Shown here piece after piece: positions 15,245-24,300 of a stretch of DNA of 64,000 nt; position 1 is the stretch's first letter; each line of letters begins with the position of its first letter. The translations under genes were made by a program, and so were the position numbers. The DNA comes from Sporolactobacillus vineae DSM 21990 = SL153. Its GTDB lineage: Bacteria; Bacillota; Bacilli; Bacillales; Sporolactobacillaceae. The notes below the pieces were generated by a model. The model worked only from the letters and a program-made list of their open reading frames with translations. It had not been told where the DNA came from and did not search any database. The DNA is taken from assembly GCF_000377985.1 (NCBI RefSeq), contig NZ_KB899043.1, positions 310,001-374,000 of the forward strand, written 5' to 3'.

Positions 15245-18043
15245 TCAGACTGCCGCCGGGTCAAGCCGGATGACCGACTCGGAAGGCATTTCCCTGAGAA
15301 ACGTCTCATGACAGGTAAACAGAATGACCTGCCGGCCGGCTGCCATATTGTTCAGCATATCGAGAACCTGTCCGGCACGGTTTCGATCGAAATTCACCAG
15401 CCCATCATCGATGATGACCGGCAATTTTTCTTCCGGTCCGACCTGATCGGCAAGCGCCAGACGGAGCGCGAGATAGAGCTGTTCCGCCGTGCCCCGGCTC
15501 AGCTGCTCCGCTCTGAAATGACGGCCGTCCTTTCGTCCGACGATAAATCCGCCTGTCGGGTCCACTTCAAGAGAAAGATACGTTCCTGACGTGATCTGTG
15601 AAAAACGGCTTGCCGCCTCATGAAGAATCCTGGGCAGTTTCTGTTTGCGGTAGCGGTCCCTGGCGGTCTCAACCGCCCACTGCGCGGTCCGGTAGACCAT
15701 CCACTCCCTGGCGCGGGCATTGGCCTCCGTCAGGAGCTGCTGATGGTTGTCCAGCACCTCACGATAACTGGTATTTTCCTCCAGACCGCTGAGCTCGGTA
15801 CGATCGTGCAGCAGAGCTTCCTGCGCGGTCCGGATCTTTCCGTCCAGTTCATCCAGCTGATTTTTAAAACTGTCCTCATCCCTGTTGGTCCAGATGCCGC
15901 CGTCCAGCATTTCGCCAAAGGTGCGCAGCCGTTCTTCACCGCCGGACTGTTCCAGCATCTGAATCCGCCGCTGATCCCGCTGCTCGGCCAGTTTCACCCG
16001 CTTCCTGGCCTGAGCCGCTTTTTCGAGAAAGGCGTCCGGCCGATCTGTTCCGGCCTCACGAAGCAGTGCCGATTCTTCAGATTTCAGTCGGTCCAGCCGG
16101 CCGGCTTTAACCGCTCTCTGTTTGACGTAAACATCACGCTTCGCCTTCAGTTCCTGCCGTGCGGTGTCGTTTTCTTTTTCCTTTCTGAAACAGCGCTCAA
16201 TATATTCCGGGTCGCCTTCCGGCAAATCAAGACGGTCTGTCAGCCGTGCTTTCTCCTCCAGAAAACGTTGGTGACGGACCTGTAAAGCGTTAAGGTTCCG
16301 GGTCATCCCGTCAATCTGATCCTGAAGGCCCCTCGCTTTTTCCACAATGCTTACCGCTTCATCAGCCCATTCAATCGTACAGTCCGGATATCCGTTTGCC
16401 GTGAGCAGACGGTTTACTCTCTCTTCCTGTTCCTTCTGGTCCGCCGTCAGTTTTTCCAGCAGCTCCTTTTTCTCCCGGCAGGAAGCCGATGCGTCGGCCA
16501 GTTGTTCCCTGACCAGACTGATTTCTGCTTCACGACGCCGGTCCGGCTCGTCCGCGGTAATCGGCTGCATCCTGCTGCGCCGCCCGGCGGCATCCCGAAA
16601 CAGCAGCAGGGTCAGCACGCCGCCGGTCAGAAAAACAGGAATGGCTGCCGGAGTCGTGAAAAAAAGGGCTGACAGGAAAGACAGAACAAGCGTGGCGCCC
16701 AGCGACAGAAATGGCAGAATCGGGTACGGGCGCCGTGTTTGCTGCTGATCTTTACGGGCATATTGTCTTCGCCCGGAAGCTGTTTCATATCCGCTTTCCT
16801 GCCGGCAACGGTTCAGCTTCTCTTTAAGCTGCTCCATCAGCCGCTGCCGGATCCGCTGTTCGCCCTCTTCCTGCCTGCGCTCCGATGCCCGTGATTTCCA
16901 CTCAGCCGTCTCGCGTTCAATCTGATGGGCAAACGACAGCGTCACCGATGCTTTTCTCAGTGTTTCCTCGTCCCATGCCGTGCCGAGACGATGCAGCAGG
17001 GCACTCAACTCAACCCCTACTGCATTCCGGTCGCGTTCCAGTCTTTCCGCGTCTTTCTGTTCCTGTTCATCGCGCACGGCGGCATGGAACCATGCCGTCA
17101 GGTCGCCTTCAGCCTTCAGCCAGTCCTGACGCACCGGATTTGCGGCGATCGACTGATCGAGCAGACGGATCTGTTCCTCCAGACCGGAAATCTCGTTCGT
17201 AATGGCTTTAATCTCTTTCTGGCCTTCCTCATACCGGGACTGTCCGTTCGCCGGAAAGCCGGCCACGCCGCTCAAGCTGGAAATCTCTTTATTCATAGCC
17301 CGGTACCCGATAATCATCGGACGGACTGCCGCAAATACCGACCATTCCCGGAACTGGTCCTGAATCTTCCGTTTCTGTGCCTCGAGTGCTTCGATATTTT
17401 TTTGTTCCAGAGCGGACCGGCGGCGAAGCGCACGGTAGCCGTCCATCTTTTCCGACCATTCGTTCAGCGACTTCTCCGAAGCTTCCAGCTGTTTGAACAA
17501 CTGATTCAGCTCAGGATTTCTCCCGCTTTTTTTAAACAGCTCACCGGTCTTTTTTTCGAGACGCTGTTCCAGTGCGGCCAGTTCGCTGCTGCCGACCATA
17601 CCGGCGCCCAGAAGCAGATGGTTTAACTCCGACGGTTTCTTCTTTTCAATCCCGTTCAGCCCGTCAAGATCAAAGCAGAAAACATCTTGATACAGCAGCC
17701 GATTAATGCCGTGCAGGACCGAACCGGTGTCGCCTGCTTCAGTGCCGTTTTTTAAAAGAACCGGTGCAGGACCGGCTAGAAAACGCTCCAGGCGATAATC
17801 GGCGCCGTCATTGCCGGTAAACAGCAGTGATCCCCCGACCTTGCCCTCATCCGCATCATCCAGCCATTTCTTCATTCCGTTACCGGACGGATAGCCGAAC
17901 CACGTATCCAGAATGAACTGCATGAGGGTTGATTTGCCGGCTTCATTTTCACCGTAAACGATCACGAACGGTGTGTCCGGAAAGGTGATTCTGCGATGGG
18001 TAAACCGGCCGAACCGGTTGATTTCCAAAGTTGTGATTCTCAT
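15245..18043 (-). CDS. yhaN: YhaN, SbcC/Rad50-like AAA ATPase
   Basis: A 932-residue SMC/Rad50-like ATPase, probably forming a DNA repair complex with YhaO. Residues 1-45 hold the N-terminal ABC half with Walker A (GENEAGKST). Long coiled-coil blocks follow. Two hydrophobic segments near the middle (LPFLSLGATLVLSFLSALFF and the adjacent FLTGGVLTLLLF) are typical of YhaN and suggest membrane association. The C-terminus has the signature (LSRGTAEQLYLALRLAL) and Walker B (LPVIIDDGLVNFD). B. subtilis YhaN is similar in size (963). The ribosome site is weak; yhaO ends 40 nt upstream, so coupling is likely. A perfect palindrome GTGCCGGCCGGCAC directly follows the stop codon. Confidence 0.92.
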   Translation of the reverse strand: MRITTLEINRFGRFTHRRITFPDTPFVIVYGENEAGKSTLMQFILDTWFGYPSGNGMKKWLDDADEGKVGGSLLFTGNDGADYRLERFLAGPAPVLLKNGTEAGDTGSVLHGINRLLYQDVFCFDLDGLNGIEKKKPSELNHLLLGAGMVGSSELAALEQRLEKKTGELFKKSGRNPELNQLFKQLEASEKSLNEWSEKMDGYRALRRRSALEQKNIEALEAQKRKIQDQFREWSVFAAVRPMIIGYRAMNKEISSLSGVAGFPANGQSRYEEGQKEIKAITNEISGLEEQIRLLDQSIAANPVRQDWLKAEGDLTAWFHAAVRDEQEQKDAERLERDRNAVGVELSALLHRLGTAWDEETLRKASVTLSFAHQIERETAEWKSRASERRQEEGEQRIRQRLMEQLKEKLNRCRQESGYETASGRRQYARKDQQQTRRPYPILPFLSLGATLVLSFLSALFFTTPAAIPVFLTGGVLTLLLFRDAAGRRSRMQPITADEPDRRREAEISLVREQLADASASCREKKELLEKLTADQKEQEERVNRLLTANGYPDCTIEWADEAVSIVEKARGLQDQIDGMTRNLNALQVRHQRFLEEKARLTDRLDLPEGDPEYIERCFRKEKENDTARQELKAKRDVYVKQRAVKAGRLDRLKSEESALLREAGTDRPDAFLEKAAQARKRVKLAEQRDQRRIQMLEQSGGEERLRTFGEMLDGGIWTNRDEDSFKNQLDELDGKIRTAQEALLHDRTELSGLEENTSYREVLDNHQQLLTEANARAREWMVYRTAQWAVETARDRYRKQKLPRILHEAASRFSQITSGTYLSLEVDPTGGFIVGRKDGRHFRAEQLSRGTAEQLYLALRLALADQVGPEEKLPVIIDDGLVNFDRNRAGQVLDMLNNMAAGRQVILFTCHETFLREMPSESVIRLDPAAV

Positions 18044-18083
18044 TTGGTTTCGGCAGTTCCCCTGCCGTGCCTCCTTCCTCGGG

Positions 18084-19316
18084 TCAGTCGTCCTGTTTCT
18101 GGCGGATCAAGTGTTCCGCAATCAGTTCTTCTGCCGCCTGACGAATGGCCTGACGGGCGTCCGGATCCGGCGGGGCCAGAAAACGGCGTCCGGACCGATG
18201 GCTGAGCAGTGGTGCCGCCGCATCAGCCACACTGCCATTCTGCTCAATCAGCCGGAAAACATCGCCGATAAAATGTCTGCTGTGCAGCAGGCTGTCGCGG
18301 TCCCATTCCGGAGTAAGCGTCAATTCAGGCGGCATAAACCAGATAAAATTGTCCCGGTTCTCTTCGCCTTCATTCATCGCTTCCGTCATTTCACTAAACA
18401 GCTGTTCCAGTGCATCAGCCGTCTGTGATGTTTCTGAAAGTACCGCATGGATTTTGAGCAGTACCCCGGTCCCTGCGGCACGGCGCAATTCTTTTTGCAC
18501 CTGTTCGAGAACCGATTCCAGCCGGTTGGCGTCCAGTTCACCGGTTAGCGGCAGTTCTTTTTTCTCCCAGAGAATATCGGCCGTCGGGAAAAAGGCGACA
18601 TCCGCTCCCTGTTTATTCAGCGTAACAATTGAAGCGCCTTTTTCCCCGGTCTCCTTGACAGACAGGCCCTGGATATCTCCCGGATACCAGGCGGGCAGCG
18701 GCGGATTCAGTTGCTGACGTTTGTGGATATGGCCGAGTGCCCAATAGTCAAATTCTTTTTCAGCCAGCTCACCGGCGGTAAACGGCGCATAATCATCTTC
18801 TCCGTTCCCGGAGCGCTGAGCGCCATGAAGAATACCGATCTGATAAGCTGCATCTTCACCGCGGAGATAGCGGCTGACGATATCCTCATGGATATGCCGG
18901 TGCGCATAGCTGAACCCATGCAGATCCGCCTGATCGCCGCCGGCTTTCCGATAGTGAAAGACAGTAGGTGCAGCCGGAAAAAGATGCACGTTATCCGGCA
19001 GGGTCAGCCGGTTCCACGGATCATCCAGATGATCATGATTGCCGAAGACCGCATAAACCGGAATACCGGCTCCCTTGAGCGTCTCCATCGACTGTATAAA
19101 CCGCCGCTGGGCGACGAGACTTCTGTGGCTGTCGTCAAAAATATCACCGGCGATGATCATAAAATCCGGATGTTCGGCAACCGTCCGTTCAGTCAGCCGG
19201 TCAAGTGCCCTGAATGTACTCGCCCGGATACGCCGGTACAGTTGTCCGGGGAGTCCGGATAATCCCTCAAACGGTTTGTCCAGATGCAAATCCGCTGTAT
19301 GAATGAACCGTATCAT
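18084..19316 (-). CDS. yhaO: YhaO, Mre11/SbcD-like DNA repair exonuclease
   Basis: A 410-residue metallophosphoesterase nuclease. The Mre11-type metal motifs appear in order: HTADLHLDKPF, MIIAGDIFDD, VFGNHDHLDDP, ILHGAQRSG and YWALGHIHKRQ. The C-terminal half (after about 240) is the regulatory part that would contact YhaN. Predicted role: DNA end processing or repair. The ATG at 19316 has GGAG 7 nt upstream; the 7-codon extension is rejected. It is first in the yhaO-yhaN operon, which in B. subtilis continues directly to yhaM. Here cssRS intervenes. Confidence 0.92.
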   Translation of the reverse strand: MIRFIHTADLHLDKPFEGLSGLPGQLYRRIRASTFRALDRLTERTVAEHPDFMIIAGDIFDDSHRSLVAQRRFIQSMETLKGAGIPVYAVFGNHDHLDDPWNRLTLPDNVHLFPAAPTVFHYRKAGGDQADLHGFSYAHRHIHEDIVSRYLRGEDAAYQIGILHGAQRSGNGEDDYAPFTAGELAEKEFDYWALGHIHKRQQLNPPLPAWYPGDIQGLSVKETGEKGASIVTLNKQGADVAFFPTADILWEKKELPLTGELDANRLESVLEQVQKELRRAAGTGVLLKIHAVLSETSQTADALEQLFSEMTEAMNEGEENRDNFIWFMPPELTLTPEWDRDSLLHSRHFIGDVFRLIEQNGSVADAAAPLLSHRSGRRFLAPPDPDARQAIRQAAEELIAEHLIRQKQDD

Positions 19317-19445
19317 GCTGCTTCTCCGCCTCTCCATGACTCACATAGGTTCAGTTTATCATACTCCGGGAACGATCACACGTTCCCCTCAATAAAACAA
19401 AACTCTGTTAAAAAAAATACTGTTAGTTCAAAACACAGGCAAATC

Positions 19446-19472
19446 AAAAAAAGACCCGATTTATCGGATCTT
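19446..19472 (-). terminator. Terminator of the yhaX-like gene
   Basis: On the minus strand AAGATCCGAT pairs with ATCGGGTCTT (one G-T) across a 2-nt apex, so effectively a slightly shorter stem, followed by TTTTT. Confidence 0.85.
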
Positions 19473-19500
19473 GAGCAATGATCAACGGATCAATAGGTTG

Positions 19501-20337
19501 TTAGTGTACACGCAGCTGTTTGCGGAAGATCTCTCTGACCGCATAGGCGACGCCGTCCATATCACTGGAACGGGTAACCCAGTCCGCCGCTGTTTTGACC
19601 TCTGCAGGGGCTGTGCGCATCGCCACACCCAGTCCTGCTTTGGCAATCATTTCCGCATCTTCCGGTCCATCACCGACCGCGACAATTTCATGGAGCGGAA
19701 TGCCCAGCTGTCCGGCAAAGAAGAGCAGACCATTGAATTTTGACGTCCCCTGGCGAACAAGCGTGAGATCTGTCGGCGCCGTGCGCCGGATGTCGATCGC
19801 CGGAAAATAATTATTCAGTGCCTTTTCCAGCTCGCCAAGGGCCGCGGTGTCATTTAACTTGACTTTAACATCGGTCGCACCTTCATAATTTTCAAGCAGA
19901 TACTGGCTCAGAGTATCCACATAAGTGACCGGATAAAACAAAGGTTCGTTCATCCCGATCGTCATTTTTGCGATCAGATTTTTCTGCCGCGGCCGGTTGC
20001 TGATCGACAGCCGTTCATGCGAGATCTGAATCTGGCACGGATAAGTCTCAAGAAACTCCGTCAGCTGGACCAGCACACTGTGATCAATTTTACTCGTGTA
20101 AACGGGATGATCGATCGATGAAGAAACAAACGCACCGTTATGTGTAATAAGCGGCTGATCCAGTTTCAGCGCCCGCGCCACTTTAGCTGCTGCATGAAAA
20201 TGGCGTTCAGATACAAGCGTAACAATAATACCCTTCTTTCGTGCGTACGCGATTGCGTCCCTTGTCCGCCGGTCCAGCCGGTTATTACTGGTCAAAAGAG
20301 TCCCGTCGATGTCTAATGCGAGCAGCCGATATACCAA
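19501..20337 (-). CDS. Cof-type HAD phosphatase, YhaX-like
   Basis: A 278-residue HAD-superfamily phosphatase of the Cof/YidA class. The catalytic motif I reads LALDIDGTLLT (nucleophile and acid/base Asp), and motif IV is VAVGDGPEDAEMI near residue 225. The C2 cap lies between. It probably dephosphorylates small phosphorylated metabolites in the cytoplasm; the substrate is unknown. Position next to yhaO suggests B. subtilis yhaX as counterpart, but Cof proteins are hard to assign. The TTG start at 20337 is preceded closely by GGGGGAGG. Motif II reads TLVSERH, with Ser at the usual Thr/Ser position. Confidence 0.85.
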   Translation of the reverse strand: MVYRLLALDIDGTLLTSNNRLDRRTRDAIAYARKKGIIVTLVSERHFHAAAKVARALKLDQPLITHNGAFVSSSIDHPVYTSKIDHSVLVQLTEFLETYPCQIQISHERLSISNRPRQKNLIAKMTIGMNEPLFYPVTYVDTLSQYLLENYEGATDVKVKLNDTAALGELEKALNNYFPAIDIRRTAPTDLTLVRQGTSKFNGLLFFAGQLGIPLHEIVAVGDGPEDAEMIAKAGLGVAMRTAPAEVKTAADWVTRSSDMDGVAYAVREIFRKQLRVH

Positions 20338-20467
20338 GGTCCTCCCCCTTTTCGGAATGCCACATAAATTTTTTCTGCAATTTTCCGGATTCCTGTTCCC
20401 AATTTATGACCCTGTATCCAAAATTAGAACAAGACCCGGGAGACAGGCTGCTTCGCAAATGGAAAGA

Positions 20468-21598
20468 TCAGAACAGAAGCAAGACGATACCCTGAAGCAG
20501 TCCGATGATCCCGCCGAGAAGATAACCGAGGCGGGCAATCATTTTCAGCTCTTTTTTTGAGATGGAGAAGATCATCGCCTCCAGTTCGGACAAGGAAAAC
20601 GTCCGTACCTGCTGACTGACCAGCTGTTCCAGATTCAGGACGTCAAGCAGATCATGGACATGCCCGGCAAGATAAGCGGCGCCGCGCGCCGTGATGCGCG
20701 GGATCCAGTCATCCCGCAAGGAACGTTGCAACGCCGGCGGCAGTTCCGCCCAGGTCAGCCCGGTCAGCTGATCAAAAAAGCCTGGAATCACCGTCTTCCT
20801 TAAAAAGTTTGTTGCTGCGGACGATGATCCGCACGGCAACAGGCTTTGGCTGATCGGCTGCTCCCAGAACCGGCGCAATTCAACAGTGATCCAGTCGGTA
20901 AGACCCTGCTTCAGCACCGGAGACTCCAGCATGTCTGTCACACCGGGGACAAAGTGCCTGGAAACCGTATTTTTCCCGGCAATCTTCAGCACCATCTCGC
21001 CAATAAAACCTTGCTGCCCGATAAAATCGGTAATTGCCTGTCCGACCAGCCGGCGTCCGGCATCGCTTTCCAGATAAGCTTTCAGATCATTTAACAGGAG
21101 CGCCGATACGTCCGGCACTTTTCCTTCCAGTCGGATCAAAACATCCGGTGAAAAAAGCGCAGACAGAGGTGCTTCCCGGTATTTTGAAAAAAATGTTTCC
21201 ATGAGGCACTGACCTGTATCGCAAAAATTAGTACGCAATTTCTGCTTCGTTTCACCTTGTCCGGAAACAAAAAAGTCGATGATTTTATCTGACCCGGCCG
21301 TTTTCCTCTGCAGCTTGTCCAGAAAGACCTGTGTGAGCTGCCGGATTAATTCAGGATCCTGAAATTTCTTTCTCAGGACATCTGCCGTCAGGAGATGGTC
21401 GATGACCATTTTACCCAGTCTGTCCGCAATTTCTTCACGGCGCTTGGGAATCAGTCCCGGGGTAAAGGGAAGACGCCATTTTCCAATGTAAATGGCGGTG
21501 AACGGATGAAACAGCATTTTTATCGCCAGAATGTTTGTCAGTCCGCCGACGAGCGCACCGACGACTGTTGGAATCAGGATCTGATAAAGAATGCTCAC
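20468..21598 (-). CDS. yheB: YheB, DUF445 family membrane protein
   Basis: A 376-residue protein (B. subtilis YheB is 377). It has an N-terminal membrane segment (LIPTVVGALVGGLTNILAIKM), the family block FTPGLIPKRREEIADRLG, a large soluble middle and a C-terminal hydrophobic hairpin (LGYLLGGIIGLLQGIVLLLF). Function is unknown; relatives are linked to sporulation genes by location. The GTG at 21598 is chosen because AAGGAAAGGA precedes it and the protein then matches family length. The longer frame to 21760 runs through the downstream terminator of the SASP gene. The alpha/beta SASP gene lies immediately upstream, as sspB does near yheB in B. subtilis. Confidence 0.9.
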   Translation of the reverse strand: MSILYQILIPTVVGALVGGLTNILAIKMLFHPFTAIYIGKWRLPFTPGLIPKRREEIADRLGKMVIDHLLTADVLRKKFQDPELIRQLTQVFLDKLQRKTAGSDKIIDFFVSGQGETKQKLRTNFCDTGQCLMETFFSKYREAPLSALFSPDVLIRLEGKVPDVSALLLNDLKAYLESDAGRRLVGQAITDFIGQQGFIGEMVLKIAGKNTVSRHFVPGVTDMLESPVLKQGLTDWITVELRRFWEQPISQSLLPCGSSSAATNFLRKTVIPGFFDQLTGLTWAELPPALQRSLRDDWIPRITARGAAYLAGHVHDLLDVLNLEQLVSQQVRTFSLSELEAMIFSISKKELKMIARLGYLLGGIIGLLQGIVLLLF

Positions 21599-21687
21599 TA
21601 AGGGTCCTTTCCTTCCACCAATATCTGCCTCCATTCTATCAGAGCGGAGACTGCCCGAACAAGACCGCCCGACACTTTCAGAACGCA

Positions 21688-21716
21688 GAAAAAGGACGGC
21701 ATTATTGCCGTCCTCA
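21688..21716 (-). terminator. Terminator of the SASP gene
   Basis: On the minus strand AGGACGGC pairs perfectly with GCCGTCCT across a 6-nt loop, followed by TTTTTC. Confidence 0.9.
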
Positions 21717-21743
21717 ACGCTTATTACTTGAGATTCCAATGAC

Positions 21744-21929
21744 TTACTGTTGTCCGCCAAAGCGTGACTGTGCCTGGGCTACCAGGCGCTTGGTAATTTC
21801 TCCGCCGACTGAGCCGTTTGCTCTTGAAATCGTGTCCGGTCCGAGGCTGACACCAAATTCACGAGCAATCTCTGCTTTCATCTGGTCCAGTGCCTGCTGT
21901 ACGCCAGGAACTACTAAAGAATTTGCCAT
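21744..21929 (-). CDS. Alpha/beta-type small acid-soluble spore protein
   Basis: A 61-residue SASP of the alpha/beta type, which coats and protects DNA in dormant spores. Both family signatures are present: [28 protein letters not shown], given here as the GPR-protease site region EIAREFGV, and the DNA-binding block [16 protein letters not shown]. The start at 21929 has AAGGGGGT 7 nt upstream. It is a single-gene unit with its own terminator. A forespore sigma-G promoter is expected, but I could not identify a convincing one. Strong evidence that the organism sporulates. Confidence 0.95.
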   Translation of the reverse strand: MANSLVVPGVQQALDQMKAEIAREFGVSLGPDTISRANGSVGGEITKRLVAQAQSRFGGQQ

Positions 21930-22047
21930 GCGTCTCACCCCCTTATAACTCTATTCTGCGCAGCCGTCAGAATCTGATCGCTGAAAAATACTGGAAATTA
22001 TCCGCGCAGAAAAGTTCAGTCCGTCAGGGATGATCCCGTTATGTATC

Positions 22048-22599
22048 TCAGTCGTTAACCGGTCTGAGCGCACCGGTTTTCGGATCGATCACCAAACCGT
22101 AAACAGGTGTTCCTTCCGGCAGCAGCGGGTGATTTTTGACCACCGCAACGCTGCGGCTGACCTGTTCATCGACCGATTGAAAACCGTTCAGCCACTCTTC
22201 CGGCTTAACACCCTGTTTGCGGGCGTCTTCAAAAGCATGATCGGCAGCGCCGCGCTTTTTAATATCCGCAATCATTTTTTCCGCTTTCAGTCCGTGCATG
22301 CCGCAATCCGTGTGACCGATCACATAAACTGCTTCAGAGCCCAGCTCGTAGAGTGAGACAAGGATGCTTTTCATCGTGCTGCCGTAAGCATCTTCAATCA
22401 TTCCTCCGGCACATTTGATTACAATCGCGTCGCCATTGCGGATATTCAGGGCTTTCGGCATCAGTTCAATCAGCCGGCAGTCCATACAGGTCACAATGGT
22501 CAGTTTTTTGGCCGGATGCCCGGACGCTTCATAAGGAACATAGGCCTCTTTCGCCACAAAATCTTTGTTAAATGTTAAAATATCGTCAAGCTGCGACAT
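22048..22599 (-). CDS. Beta-class carbonic anhydrase
   Basis: A 183-residue beta-carbonic anhydrase that interconverts CO2 and bicarbonate in the cytoplasm. Zinc ligands are C38 (TCMDCRL), H96 and C99 (GHTDCGM), with the catalytic Asp40-Arg42 dyad adjacent to the first ligand. It resembles the short B. subtilis YtiB type rather than the plant-like longer enzymes. GGAGG precedes the ATG. Single gene. Confidence 0.93.
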   Translation of the reverse strand: MSQLDDILTFNKDFVAKEAYVPYEASGHPAKKLTIVTCMDCRLIELMPKALNIRNGDAIVIKCAGGMIEDAYGSTMKSILVSLYELGSEAVYVIGHTDCGMHGLKAEKMIADIKKRGAADHAFEDARKQGVKPEEWLNGFQSVDEQVSRSVAVVKNHPLLPEGTPVYGLVIDPKTGALRPVND

Positions 22600-22715
22600 A
22601 TTACGGCCTCCATCTCACCATGAAATCCCATTTTTTATTAAGCTCATTAATCATTATTTTAAGAGTCATGAAAATTTTTATCCATTAAGATGCATTTTTG
22701 TGAGATGCATCATTG

Positions 22716-22747
22716 CAAAAAGACTGCCGCAGGCGAACCAGGCAGCC
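22716..22747 (-). terminator. Terminator of the UPF0266 gene
   Basis: On the minus strand GGCTGCC pairs with GGCAGTC (one G-T) around a loop of about 12 nt, followed by TTTTTG. The adjacent 22600-22715 stretch is AT-rich and probably holds the carbonic anhydrase promoter. Confidence 0.75.
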
Positions 22748-22748
22748 A

Positions 22749-23207
22749 TCATTCATGTGCCACAAACATTTTAAGGATCTTCTCCAGATCTTCCTCCTGC
22801 CTGACAAACAGCAGAACCCGGCGTTTTTCGCATTCAATGACCAGAACGCCGTCTTTGGACAGTTTCATCTTCTTAATACCGGCGTACGCATTATAGGATA
22901 GCCCGTAATAAAAGCCCTTTTCTTTAAACCGTGCCTTCGGAGCATAGAAAATGACGCCGTAAAGCAGGACCATTGTGAGCAGCAGCAGGAATAAGTCCGT
23001 CAGTCCGCCGCCGCCATGAACCCTGTTGTTGATAAAAATAATCACGACGATTCCGGCAAAAATCAGCTGATCCGCATAATTCCTCCGTCTCAGTCTGACC
23101 GTAAGCACGGTTTTTCCACCAAGAAAAGGCTGAATCAGTCCGTCGAACAAATAGTAACCGCTGTAAGCAATGACAATCAATAACAGGATAATGTCCGTCA
23201 CCGTCAT
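22749..23207 (-). CDS. UPF0266 (DUF986, YobD-like) membrane protein
   Basis: A 152-residue membrane protein with three hydrophobic segments (about 3-20, 47-63 and 72-90) and a soluble C-terminal domain. Family landmarks include the LTVRLRRRNYADQLIF block after the first segment, GFYYGLSYNAYAGIKKMKLS and the closing VRQEEDLEKILKMF. In other Firmicutes and enterobacteria it neighbours mannose PTS or manganese export genes. Its molecular role is unknown. Here it is divergent from a DeoR-type regulator, a context that would fit sugar metabolism, but no PTS genes are adjacent. Confidence 0.85.
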   Translation of the reverse strand: MTVTDIILLLIVIAYSGYYLFDGLIQPFLGGKTVLTVRLRRRNYADQLIFAGIVVIIFINNRVHGGGGLTDLFLLLLTMVLLYGVIFYAPKARFKEKGFYYGLSYNAYAGIKKMKLSKDGVLVIECEKRRVLLFVRQEEDLEKILKMFVAHE

Positions 23208-23401
23208 CGATCCGTACCTCCTTTCTTCTAGTCAGCTGAATAATCGCTAAAAGGCCCCCTTGGCAAATGTCATCGTGCAAAGGCAGTATACGCTGTTTTC
23301 AGTTAAATGAACAGACGGACCGGCATTGTTCGCAATTCCATGACCCATGTTGGAAACTTGTCGGGACGAACGGTCCGAATGAGTGTCGCAAAATAATTAT
23401 G

Positions 23402-23430
23402 TTTACTTATATGTACTTGATTTTACTTAT
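23402..23430 (+). promoter_or_regulatory. Direct repeat, possible DeoR operator
   Basis: TTTACTTAT occurs at 23402-23410 and again at 23422-23430, start to start 20 nt (about two helical turns). The second copy overlaps the -35 of the deoR-type gene promoter. DeoR-family repressors often bind direct repeats near their own promoters. Ownership by this regulator is inferred. Confidence 0.4.
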
Positions 23431-23445
23431 AGGACTGATTACAAT
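23417..23445 (+). promoter_or_regulatory. Promoter of the DeoR-HAD operon
   Basis: TTGATT (23417-23422) and TACAAT (23440-23445) are separated by 17 nt, close before the regulator gene. Confidence 0.65.
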
Positions 23446-23468
23446 TACTTTGAAAGAAGGTGATGATC

Positions 23469-24221
23469 GTGTTCCAGGAAGAACGGCTGGCGCTGATTCT
23501 CAGCCATCTGAAAACATCACGCACCCTTTCCGTCGGTGAGATCTGCCGGCTCTTTCATGTATCGCGTGATACTGCGCGCCGGGATATTGTCAAACTGGTG
23601 CGTAAAGGAGCAGCAGCCCGGACACATGGCGGCATCGCGCTGCTCGACCTGCAGAACGCGGTACTTGGCTATCATCAGCGCGCCTACAACTTCTCGGATG
23701 AAAAAAAGAAGATCGGCACTTGTGCGCAGCAGTTTCTGATACCCGGACAGTTATATTTTCTGAACGCTTCCACATCCATTTCCTGTATGGCGAAAATGAT
23801 TGACAGGAAAGTTACGGTCTACACCCACTCGCTGGATACCGCGGAAATTCTTTCTCAGCGGGGAGGAAACCATGTATACCTGCTGGGCGGCTTGCTGAAT
23901 GAGAAAAATCGTTACTTCTATGACCCGGAAAGTGCCGGTAAACTGAGCGAGATCCGCTTTGACAGCGCCTTTTTGGGTACGGCTGCAATCACGGAAGATG
24001 GATTTTATTATGATAATCCGGATGACGCAGCAATCAATGGCCTGGCTGTTACACGGTCGGACCGGATCTTTGTTCTTGCGGAACATATGAAATTTGCGAA
24101 GAAGAGCTATTTCAAGGGATTCGGCTGGGAAGATGTGCAGACAATCATCACAGATCAGAACATTCCGGCAAAATTCCTGCCGGTTGCCGCTGTTGCCGGA
24201 ACTGAAGTGATTCTCGCGTGA
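23469..24221 (+). CDS. DeoR family transcriptional regulator
   Basis: A 250-residue sugar-phosphate-responsive repressor. The N-terminal winged helix-turn-helix carries the DeoR pattern (SVGEICRLFHVSRDTARRDI, then KLVRKGAAARTHGGIALL). The C-terminal DeoRC effector domain shows FLNASTSISCMAK in place of the commoner LDxGTT motif, VYLLGGLLNEK and FDSAFLGTAAITEDGF. The GTG at 23469 is 8 nt after AAGG. It precedes a HAD phosphatase gene by 79 nt, a common pairing in which the regulator controls a sugar-phosphate phosphatase. The altered effector motif suggests an atypical ligand. Confidence 0.9.
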   Translation: MFQEERLALILSHLKTSRTLSVGEICRLFHVSRDTARRDIVKLVRKGAAARTHGGIALLDLQNAVLGYHQRAYNFSDEKKKIGTCAQQFLIPGQLYFLNASTSISCMAKMIDRKVTVYTHSLDTAEILSQRGGNHVYLLGGLLNEKNRYFYDPESAGKLSEIRFDSAFLGTAAITEDGFYYDNPDDAAINGLAVTRSDRIFVLAEHMKFAKKSYFKGFGWEDVQTIITDQNIPAKFLPVAAVAGTEVILA

Positions 24222-24300
24222 CCGGACCGGGCAAAAATAGCGTGAGGATACTAAGCGGCCGGCTTCAGCAAAAAGAAAAAACAAAAAGAAGGCGCTACAG

